In this document: positions 12,814-22,400 of the stretch, one piece after another
How positions within the stretch are numbered: position 1 is the stretch's first letter
How the letters are laid out: the number at the start of each line of letters is the position of its first letter
IMG/VR virus record: IMGVR_UViG_3300045131_001142
Span: 1 to 22,930 of that record
Origin: a virus
Length of the DNA stretch: 22,930 nt
Strand: one strand, 5' to 3'
Made by a program: the position numbers and the translations under genes
The notes under the pieces: generated by a model
Databases searched by the model: none
What the model saw: the letters and a program-made list of their open reading frames with translations, nothing else
What the model was told of the DNA's origin: nothing

Positions 12814-14763
12814 ATGTCATTTCTAAACGAAACAAGCGGTAAGGTAAGAATGAAACCATTGACTATTGGTGATGGGGTAGATAAAGTCCATTCGCCTTTA
12901 CAGGTATCTCCCAACATGGCTACTGATATGCTGAATTTATCGAGTAAGGATTTCCCGACACTTACCCAAAGATACGGCAGGGATAAGTACCCTGACATTC
13001 CTTATACGGCGGAAACCGTTACCGAAACATACACAGGTGATATAAAGCCTTATATGTCGAGCAACGGAGAATTGCACTATCTCATGGTAACAACAGACAC
13101 AATTCCTATTTTTTACTGGTATATAGTAAAAAACTACACACAGCCTGCAATCTTACTATATTCTGATTCACTCGTTACAATAAATGTGCCAAGTTATAAG
13201 TTTGCAGACACATATACAACGGGTAATTTTTCAGAGTTTAACGGGCAGATATTCTTCTGTTATTTTACATATAATAGCATTGAATATGTAAGGCATATTA
13301 TTTCGTATGATATGGATACACAAGCGATAAATGATACATACGCTACAATCACAGGAGATGATACTGCAAGACTTTCACCATCGGCTATATATTATGAGAG
13401 GTTGTTTTTAGCAAGTGATTCTATAATATATTTTTCAGAAGCACAAGAACCTACGGATTTTACTTCAATAGGCAGTGGAACTATATTTTTGAAACAAGGC
13501 GGTAGACCTACTGCGCTTATTCCTATGCGTGATAGAATGATTATAAGCACCGCAACTTCACTGTTCGTACTTATGGGGAATACAAAGGATAGTTATTCTA
13601 TTCATTTGCTATCAGATAACTTAGGAATCAGAAATCCAAAAGGAATTGTTCAGAAAAACGGTGTTGTCTATTTTATTGGAACTGATTATGATATTTACGA
13701 ATACAACGGTAACACCTTGCTGAACATTTCAAGAGAACCTATAGATACTGGTTCAAAGAGTGGTGTCAAGGGTGGATTCGACTATGGCTTGATTACTACA
13801 GATTCATTGGCAATCGAAAACAATATGCTTTACTGCACAGGATTTGCAGACAATAACCTCATATATGTTTTTGACCTTAATAAAAGACGGTGGTATATAG
13901 AAGATTATCCGTTCGATAGTCAATACATAATAGCATTTAGCGATACCACAAGGGCATATTATATGGGAATCAAGCTGACAGGTGGAACTTATGCTACGGT
14001 AACGAGAAATTTAATTCTTGCAAATAATAAAGGGACAATAGACCAATATATAGCAATAGATACGGCAGGAACTAAACAAAAGGAAACCAATACAATAGTA
14101 GGTACTGTTGCAGGGGCGAGTGGTGTTTACTGTACGGTCACGTTAACACATGACCTATTTTATGGTACAAATAGAGCATTTGGTGTATCTGTAACATCAG
14201 GGGATAACGCCACTACGGTTGCAACAAAAATCAAGGATACGTTATTAACGTCAAGAGATGTATATGAACTGTTCAATATAACTACAAGTGGTGCAAATCT
14301 CATACTTGAATCCAAATATGCCATCGCAAACGAAAGTTCATTTAATGTAGAGGTTAAAAACGGTACTTGCACAGGACTAACCACAACTAATTCAGCTAAT
14401 ACTACGGCAGGAGTTTCAAATACATATAAACTCGTAGACTACACTCCCACTGAATACTTTTGGCAGTCACCTTGTTATCAATTAGATACCACTGGCAGAC
14501 AACTATTAAAATCAGTACACTTCTCTTACTATTCTCCAAATGGAACTGAAATAGGACTTTATATTTCAAAGACTGTAGACGGTGATGATTTTGAAAGAGT
14601 AGCTACATTACCGACTTCCGCATTAAAGCAATCACAGAAATTCGTATTGCCTATAAACAGATACAGATTGTCTGACTGGGTAAGAATCAAGATACAAGGG
14701 CATGGCGCTATTGAAATCTATAACATGACTATGGAATGGCGTGTATTAGGAAAGTTGAGGTAG
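12814..14763 (+). CDS. Tail nozzle / tail tubular protein B-like
   Basis: This protein has 649 residues from ATG 12814 or 668 from ATG 12757. Residues about 150-330 carry the marks of podovirus tail nozzles (T7 gp12 / P22 gp10 type): YYERLFLASDSIIYFSEAQE, PTDFTSIGSGTIFLKQGG and MRDRMIISTATSLFVLMG, then GVVYFIGTDYDIYEYNG. This is the repeated propeller-like pattern that lines the DNA exit channel. Residues 419-534 are an inserted a-b module matching those in the 871-residue surface protein. I prefer ATG 12814 (GGGGG, 8 bases upstream; MSFLNETSGKVRM is a normal-looking start). The upstream start adds a hydrophobic 19-residue leader (MKRVIVFWLIIGILMGVNF) that a cytoplasmically assembled tail protein should not need, yet it too has an AAAGGGG ribosome binding site. 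The role in the tail is well supported. Confidence 0.83.
   Translation: MSFLNETSGKVRMKPLTIGDGVDKVHSPLQVSPNMATDMLNLSSKDFPTLTQRYGRDKYPDIPYTAETVTETYTGDIKPYMSSNGELHYLMVTTDTIPIFYWYIVKNYTQPAILLYSDSLVTINVPSYKFADTYTTGNFSEFNGQIFFCYFTYNSIEYVRHIISYDMDTQAINDTYATITGDDTARLSPSAIYYERLFLASDSIIYFSEAQEPTDFTSIGSGTIFLKQGGRPTALIPMRDRMIISTATSLFVLMGNTKDSYSIHLLSDNLGIRNPKGIVQKNGVVYFIGTDYDIYEYNGNTLLNISREPIDTGSKSGVKGGFDYGLITTDSLAIENNMLYCTGFADNNLIYVFDLNKRRWYIEDYPFDSQYIIAFSDTTRAYYMGIKLTGGTYATVTRNLILANNKGTIDQYIAIDTAGTKQKETNTIVGTVAGASGVYCTVTLTHDLFYGTNRAFGVSVTSGDNATTVATKIKDTLLTSRDVYELFNITTSGANLILESKYAIANESSFNVEVKNGTCTGLTTTNSANTTAGVSNTYKLVDYTPTEYFWQSPCYQLDTTGRQLLKSVHFSYYSPNGTEIGLYISKTVDGDDFERVATLPTSALKQSQKFVLPINRYRLSDWVRIKIQGHGAIEIYNMTMEWRVLGKLR
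14068..14415 (+). repeat. Single a-b module inserted in the nozzle gene
   Basis: The module encodes 116 residues: an 'a' half beginning GTKQKETNTIVGT and a 'b' half with ATKIKDTL, TSGANLILES and GTCTGLT...TAGV. It matches the repeat family at 8275-9687 in a different gene. The flanking nozzle sequence reads on smoothly on both sides. Confidence 0.78.
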
Positions 14764-14766
14764 ACT

Positions 14767-15378
14767 ATGGCATGGTTTGACGCTTATTCATTAAAGGATA
14801 GTGATACTACTCAAAAGCATAATTTTCTTGTTGAGTTATTGAACAGGATATTTGGTGATAGATATGACGATAATAACACAGGAATCAATCCTCGTAATAC
14901 TGGTACTGGCAGACCTACTCTCGCCACATGGATGGGAAATATACAACAGTTTCAGTTTGCTGTAAATGACTTTGCCGATATGTCACCGATTGAATGGTTG
15001 CATGGATGGAAAGAGGGTACACCGATAGAAGTCCATTGCCACTGGTGTACTGGTGGTGCGAACAATGCTACGGTAAGAGGAGTCAAATGGGAAGTAGAAC
15101 TTTCTTATGCAGATATGAACAATTCAGTGTTTATAACTCCAGTAGTGGCAAGTGTAGAAACCGCAATCCCTGCCAATCAGGCAGACAGAACTGCATTTTA
15201 CACAAGCATACACACATTCACTCCTACTGGATACAAGATAGGTACTCAGATGGGTTTTAGGATAAAGAGAATAGCGAGTGTGACAAACACCGCACCGGCA
15301 GCTAATCCATTTCTAATGTCGGTTGGTGTGCATTATATCAAAGATGGATTAGGTTCAAGATTAATAAGTTCAAAATAA
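14767..15378 (+). CDS. Putative virion/tail appendage protein with HCHW motif
   Basis: This 203-residue protein starts 3 bases after the nozzle stop, with TTGAGG upstream. The middle segment TPIEVHCHWCTGG (H90, C91, H92, W93), followed by VKWEVELSYADMN, matches a pattern I recall from small phage structural proteins that read 'PHxHW ... WxxEYSWA' and lie near tail genes; their exact role is not established. The histidines might bind a metal. The C-terminal half is beta-rich (ASVETAIPANQADRT, then SIHTFTPTGYKIGTQMGFRI, then KRI and GVHYIKDGLG). It is likely a tail or head appendage protein forming a beta-sandwich. No membrane segment or signal is present. Confidence 0.65.
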   Translation: MAWFDAYSLKDSDTTQKHNFLVELLNRIFGDRYDDNNTGINPRNTGTGRPTLATWMGNIQQFQFAVNDFADMSPIEWLHGWKEGTPIEVHCHWCTGGANNATVRGVKWEVELSYADMNNSVFITPVVASVETAIPANQADRTAFYTSIHTFTPTGYKIGTQMGFRIKRIASVTNTAPAANPFLMSVGVHYIKDGLGSRLISSK

Positions 15379-15393
15379 CAAGGAGGGCGATAT

Positions 15394-16461
15394 ATGGCTA
15401 CAGTAACGAATTATAAATATGGTGACAAGGGTGACGGTGTACTTGCTTTACAACGTCAATTAAACTCACAAGGATACGGACTAAAGGAAGATGGAAGTTT
15501 CGGGCCTTTAACTCAAAGTGCTTTAAGGGACTTTCAAACAAAGAATAATCTTACTGTAGACGGTATCTACGGGACACAGACTGCGGGAATGTTCAATACA
15601 TTGGCACAGAACAAGCCTGTAGTAGCCAACAACGCACCCGTAGTAGCACAGACAAGTAATGTTACTCCAAATGTTGCAACGGCTCAAAACGGCACACAGA
15701 ACCCTTACGATATGAAATTTAATTATGATGTTACTAAAGATGTTGGGTTTCAAAATGCAACTGCTTTGGCAAAATCCAAGATAGCGGAAGAAATGGCGGC
15801 TCGTGGAATAGGTGGAAGTACCATTGAACAGGAAAGAATAGCACAATCTATCGCCGGACTTAACTTAGATTATACAAATGCTGCATTTAATAAGTTTTCT
15901 ACAGAACAACAGTTGGCAATCCAACGAGATCAAGAACAGTACAATCGAAATCGTCAAGCTAAAATGGACGCACTTGAAAAGGTGCAGACAATAGGCAATG
16001 GGATATTCGACAATGAAAGTGCTAAGTTATGGGGAGTTCCGCCAGGGACAAGGACAACAGATAGAATAGCAAGGGACGCACAAGAGGCACAAAGGATAGC
16101 CGACAAAAAAGCAGCAGAGGCAAATGCAAGAGTAGTGGAACAGAAAAACACTTACTACAAGGATATTCTGAAAGCCAACCAGTCCATATTCAACACCGAT
16201 CCAACACAGGCGGTCAATAATATCCTCAATAATCCTTTGTTGTCTGACACAGAGAAAATGAACATGATAAATTCAATGAGTTCAACAAGTGTTGATGATT
16301 TTGGCAATGTAATACCAACCGCAGGCAAGACAGGACTTGAAGTATTACAAGACATAAAAAACGCAGAAAAAAAGAAACAAAATGACAAAGATTCATTCAA
16401 CACAAGATATGGCATTAACGTAGAGGGTGCAACGGGAAATCCTTTTGGCAGACCATTTTAA
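15394..16461 (+). CDS. Internal virion protein with N-terminal peptidoglycan-binding domain
   Basis: This 355-residue protein starts behind AAGGAGG. Residues about 8-68 form one peptidoglycan-binding type 1 domain (GDGVLALQRQLNSQGYG, EDGSFGPLTQSALRDFQ, VDGIYGTQT), the wall-anchoring domain usual in hydrolases, but no catalytic domain follows. Residues about 70-105 are a Thr/Asn/Pro/Val linker. Residues about 120-275 are helical and Ala/Gln/Arg-rich, with MAARGIGGSTIEQERIAQS, a pattern common in internal or ejection proteins of podoviruses (T7 gp14 / P22 gp7 region). The C-terminus is polar and ends NPFGRPF. Lying between tail genes and the giant protein, it probably travels in the virion and helps position the ejection machinery at the cell wall. 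The domain call is firm; the ejection role is inferred from context. Confidence 0.78.
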   Translation: MATVTNYKYGDKGDGVLALQRQLNSQGYGLKEDGSFGPLTQSALRDFQTKNNLTVDGIYGTQTAGMFNTLAQNKPVVANNAPVVAQTSNVTPNVATAQNGTQNPYDMKFNYDVTKDVGFQNATALAKSKIAEEMAARGIGGSTIEQERIAQSIAGLNLDYTNAAFNKFSTEQQLAIQRDQEQYNRNRQAKMDALEKVQTIGNGIFDNESAKLWGVPPGTRTTDRIARDAQEAQRIADKKAAEANARVVEQKNTYYKDILKANQSIFNTDPTQAVNNILNNPLLSDTEKMNMINSMSSTSVDDFGNVIPTAGKTGLEVLQDIKNAEKKKQNDKDSFNTRYGINVEGATGNPFGRPF

Positions 16462-16474
16462 GGAGGAACATTCA

Positions 16475-19400
16475 ATGGCAGACGATTTAATGGACTTTAT
16501 CAAGAGCAAGAGTGTAAATGCAAGTAATAATGGATTGAATTTAGTTCAAAAGACTATCAGAACTCCTATTAGACCTACAAGGGCACAACAAGACCAAGCT
16601 ACACGCAATTTCTATAAAGTGCAAAAGGCAGTAAAGCCTATAATGGATTTTAAAATGGCCGAAGAAAAAAGAGTGAAAGAAGCCAAAGCAAAAGAAATGT
16701 CAGACAGGGCGGCGATAAATAGAAAGAATATAATCAACAAGAAGTTAGGATTGCCTCTTGAAGTTTATGTTGCCGATGGACTTACACCTGCTGAACGCAT
16801 AAATCAGTTTGCCAAAGACAAGGCGGTTATTGATATGGTGGGTGGTGCTAAATTGCCTAAGTCAATAAAGCCATACAAACCTACTGCATCAGAAAGTGCG
16901 ATAACACAGAAGATACAGGCTTCACAAAAACAGGCAAAGCAAACTGCAATAGACAATGCTTCTGATTTTTACAAGATAACTGAACACTTGAATAATATGC
17001 AAAGCGACAAGAACTATGCCAAAGAATATAATCAGCAGATTAAAATGGAAAAGGCAATGGAAACTGTCAAGAAGAATGAAAGTACACCAATGGGTAAATC
17101 CACAAACGAGATATTATCCTTTGCGGGTAACTATGTCAATTCTCTTTTAGGCGGTGGACTTGTAAGTAATCTGACACAGACTTCTCAAAGCGGAATGACA
17201 AAAGAACTTGCAAGTATTCCGGACATAAGACAGACGCTCGATGCTTTAAGTTACAATTCGCCAATATCAGCAGGATTGGGAAATGTTGCAGGACAGATAA
17301 CCAACATGGTTGTCATGACTAATATGCAAAATCAGTTGTTGTCACAAGGATTTAAACTCGCTGAAATTTCATCAGCATCAAGAATTGCAAGAGATTTGAA
17401 CTATATCGGCATAGGTGTTGCTACACAGTTGCCACAATCGGTATTCAAAAGGGATGCGGTTCAACAGTTAATCAAAGAACGTGGCGAAGTAGGGACTGAA
17501 ATAGCATTAAGTGCGTTGTCATGGTATGCAGGTGGAAAACTTGAACAGTTGTTTGACGGTGCCATAGGACGTTCTCTTTTAAATGCCAATCAGATGTTGG
17601 AGGCAAGGCAGACATTTCTTACACTTGCAAGACAAAAGCAATTTTTAAAAGCGGTTAGCGGAACAGTTGGCAAAGGACTTACAAAGGTTCCTCCACTTGC
17701 AAAGATAATAACTGAATTTGCACAATCAAGCGGTATGGCACTCACAGACCAACTGACAGGCAGACAGGACTACATGAACAATCCTGCGTTGTTGGCACAA
17801 GAGTTTGCCGTTGATTTTATATCGCTTATGATATTAGGCAAGATGGGAATGGACGGAACCAATAAGGCGGCTGCTCGTTCTGATTTATTCAAAGCGAAGA
17901 AAAACTACCTAAGAGAAGTAAGCGGCGAGAACAGAACTGAAAATGAAATATCCGTTGCAAAGACTAATCTCATGGTGGACATTGACAATATCGTTCAGAA
18001 ATACGGAATAAGTGAAGCTGAAATAAAACCTATGCAGGCTATATTCAAGGACATTCTGACAAAGACACCTGAACAGATATATTCAGAAGTAGGAAGTCCT
18101 ACGGAAGCGAAAGCTGAAATGGATATGGAAGAACAGACCGCAAGGGTATTGGCTGACGATCAGAACAAGGAACTGTCACCAAAGCGTTCAAGCACAGATA
18201 ATGAAGTGGATTCAACCACTCTATTCAATGACGCAGTAAGAAATGGTGCAGTACCGGGACTAACCGCAGAAGATGTAGCAAACGCTGAATTTAAGTCCGA
18301 GCCGGTAAATCAAGACGCAATGGATATGGCTACGAACATGAAAGCCATGTTTGGCGTTGATATTCAATTCGGTAATTTCGGCGACACTAACATTGATTCT
18401 CGTTGGAATGGCTTTTACAATCCGGATACAAATGTCATAACGATAAACACTAAAAGTGACAAGGCGGTATCTGCGGTAGTAATGCACGAAATAACTCACG
18501 CAATGGAACAGAACAATCCAAAGGCTTATGCTGAACTTCAAGATATGGTGCTTAAATATACCGCCGACAACAATATTGAACTTGCTGATATGACAAAAGC
18601 GTATTCTGACAATCCCGATGTAGATACGAAAGGTTCAGATATTGCCAATTCGGAATATACCGCAGATATGCTTTTAAGACTTACTGAAAACGGCAATATT
18701 GGATTGAAGTTTTGGGACGATGCCTTAAAGAATGGTAAGAAAAATGTCGTTATGAGATTTGTTTCTGATATGAAACGTGCCTATGCGGTATTGAAATCTA
18801 AATCATATAAGCAGAAATCTGTTGAGAATGGCATTGTAGGACTATATAAAATCATAAGACAAGCCGACACCGCACTTGCTAAATTCAAAGGTGAGGACAA
18901 GGCTTTTGTTAAAGCTGAAACTAAGGTTGAAGAAGTCAAGCCTAAACAAGAAGTTAAGCAAGAATCGGTTACTGCAAAAACTGAAACTAAATTAAAGGAA
19001 CGAGGAACAGACGCCGCTTGGGAAACTCTCGATAAAAATGTAAAGTCTGCAATAGCAACAGATGTGGAAAAAGAAAGCCCACAACAATTAGCATATACTG
19101 TTGGTTCATTAAAAGAGGAAATATCTTTAATTAAAAATGGGTATCAGTCAAAATACAAAGAAAATCTGCTACAAAAGATAGTTGATAAGATGGATAAAAA
19201 AGTTGATGAATACTATTCAAAAAGACAAGAATTAATGAAAGAAACTGAAAATCCATTAGAACTGTTAACTACTGAACCTATCACAAAAGAAGTTACAACA
19301 CCTATCAAAGAGAAAGCCGTAGCTACCAAACCTACGCCAAAGAAAGCTATTAAGAAAGGTGAATTAGTCGCAAAGGACAACACGAATAAAATAGCCAATA

Positions 19401-22400
19401 AAAAATATACTTCATGGGAAGATGTTGCAGGAAAACAAGACATTCCACAAGGCAAGACTTATGACGAATATCAGCAGATGATAGACGATTACGAAGATGT
19501 ATTGGCAGCTAAATACGGTGAAGAAGAATTAATGAATATCCCATCAATGTATTTTAAAAATAATTCACTGGAAGAAAACAGAGGAAATACCAAAGCCACT
19601 AATAGCGAAATCGCAAAATATTCCGCATTACTTGACGCAAGAGATAAAGTCAGTAGTGATGAAAAAAACGCTATGGCAGATTCTATAATTAAAAGAATCA
19701 ATCCAATAGAAAGTATGTGGACTCCAAGTAAAGACGAAATAAAAGATACTTTGTCTGATATGATGAACAACGCAGAGTTAAGAATGGTGTTTGGTAATAA
19801 CAATGCTGAAACCTCAAAAGAACAGATAGAAAACGAACTATACAATGACTTTAAATGGAATAATGATTTTCCGCAAGAATATTTCGATACTTACAAGGAC
19901 GTATTGGACGAGTACAATCTACAGAAAAGCAAGGGGTTATCTAATTTTGGTGATTTAATTCCGTTTATTGATACGATAAAACAAATATCCGATGTTATTA
20001 CCAACGAAAATGCTGATTATAGCAAAAAGCCAGACTATAAAGAAGTAAAAGAACCAAAGAAAACTCCTATCCAAAGGGTGATAACCGACACTCCTAAAGA
20101 ACTAAGGGATAAGATTAAAATTGCAGAAGAAACTTATCAAAAAGCATACGCTAAAGAATTTGAAACGTATCCAAGAGATAAAGAAATATCAAATGCAGTT
20201 TTAAAATCCAAGCGTGAATTGGATTCTTTAAAGCGAGATTATAAGATTTTACAATTCCAAAAGCCTGAACTATTTAAAAAGCCTACCAAACAACCCGCTA
20301 CAAAGTCCACAGATACACCTACAACGAAGTCTATCAAAAAAGTCGATAATGTACCTGTCGAGGAAGTTAAGGCGGTTAAACAGGAAGCTAAGAAACCAGT
20401 TAAGGTTGAGGAACCTATAAAAGAATCTGATTTGCCAATAGGTTTTAATAAGTATGAGAAAGAACCAACAGGAACTGCAAAAATGGCAACAGCAAGTAAG
20501 GCGGATTCGTTTTCAACTTATATTGACACTGATTCCTATATAGGCAACGGGCATTATGTTCTGTTAAAGAGTGAAATGGATACAAAAGTATCAGATAAAT
20601 TCACAAAAAGCAAAACTCCAAACAAAAATATAACTGAAAACAATATTATTGATATGTTATCGCCCAAGCAAATTCCAGAAAGCGAATCGCAAGTTGTTGC
20701 CTCTAAAGATGATGGGGATTTTAATGTTGTTATTTTAAAAGGCGAAGATGATTACGTTGCCATGCAAAAAACTTATTATGATTATTTTAAATCAAAGGGG
20801 TATGAGTTAAGAGCATCAACACCAGTGGGTGCAATATATATGTTAAAAAAAGGCAAAATGATAGGAATGGTATTGCCAACACGAACCGATACTGAAACAT
20901 TAAAATATTATATAAAATACGGAAAGATGCCAGTTGAATCAAAAACAAACAAGCCACTCCAATTCTCCCTTGTGGGCAAGAAAATCAGCAAAGGATTTGG
21001 AACTGAACTTGCAACTAAATTAGGAAGTGAAGAATACAAGAAAGAACTATTAGACGCAGAAGAAAAATTTGCCTACGAGGTTGTAGGTTCTAAGCAACTA
21101 TTGAAAGACAAGGCTACCGAACTTGCAACTGGGAATGTCGCAGATAACGTAACTAAATACAGGGCAGACTGGAACAACCTTATAAAAGAGGGCAGAAAGA
21201 TAAAGCCTGATGATTGGGCGAAAGCTATTGCACTATTAAATCATTACAAGGTTGTAGATACTCCTGAAACAAGGGCAGAGGCTATTGATTTAAGGGCAAG
21301 TATCGCAGTTGAATTAGGTGATAGTGCAAGGTTTATGCAGGCAATATCAATGCTTGAAAAGGCAGGCAAGGACGTTTATTTGAAACACCTTGAAAAGACA
21401 CTTGAAAAATACTATCAATCCGGACTTAAAAAATACGGTGAGAAGTTTTGGAATGAGAAAGGCAATATGCGTGATGTTTCAAGGCTTACTGCTGACGAAC
21501 AAAAGGCGATACTTGCCACAAAAGAAGATGATATTGTTGCAAGGGATAGGATAAAAATGCAGATAGCGTCAAGGATATTAAGCGAGGCGCCTTATAGCTT
21601 GATGGATCAGCTAAATTCGTTCCGTAAATTTGCAATGCTAACTTCACCAAGAACACACATAAGAAACATAACCTCAAATGCTTCATACATGGCTATAAGA
21701 AGATTGGACAATGCGTTCAGTACGATAATTCAAAATGCCTTTGTGAAGAACGATAAAGCTATGGTCCGGTCAATTACCGGTGACAAGGCAAAGCAGAAGA
21801 TAGTGGAAGATTACATGAAAGCAAACAAGAAAGCTATTCAAAGCGGTGTTGAAAGTGATTTTTACGGTACTAACAAGCTATTAGGCGTTACAAGGACAGA
21901 CTTAAATCCGTCATGGAAAATATTTAAACCTCTCAATGCTTATATGCAGGCAAACGGTAAGATGCTCGCAGAATGGGAAGATACTCCATTCTTTAACAAT
22001 GCCTATAAATTTGCTCTTGTGCGTTACCTCAAAATGCAAAAACTAAACGAAGTCACCGCAGACGCACATCTTTATGGACTTCAACAGGCACTTGACGCAA
22101 CATTCAAGGCTACCGACAAGATATTAAAGGGATACATGAACTTTAAGAACTCGTCCGTAGTAGGTAATTATCTTGCGGATACGGTCGTTCCATTCACAAA
22201 GACACCATACAATGTGGTAAAGCAGTCAATACTCCATAGTCCCATGGGATTTGTTTCGGGACTGGTAAATCTATCCAAGTACCTCAATGGCACTAACTTG
22301 ACACAGCTTCAAAGCGGCAAGATAGTAAAGCGTGGTGATGTTGAAACATTACAAAAGGCCATTGACGACATAGGCAAGGCTACAAGTGGTTCATTGTTGG

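Noticed and set aside
14994-15260. 88-codon + strand frame inside the 203-residue gene
   Set aside because: It overlaps a well-placed gene fully in another frame, has no ribosome binding site, and its composition looks out of frame.
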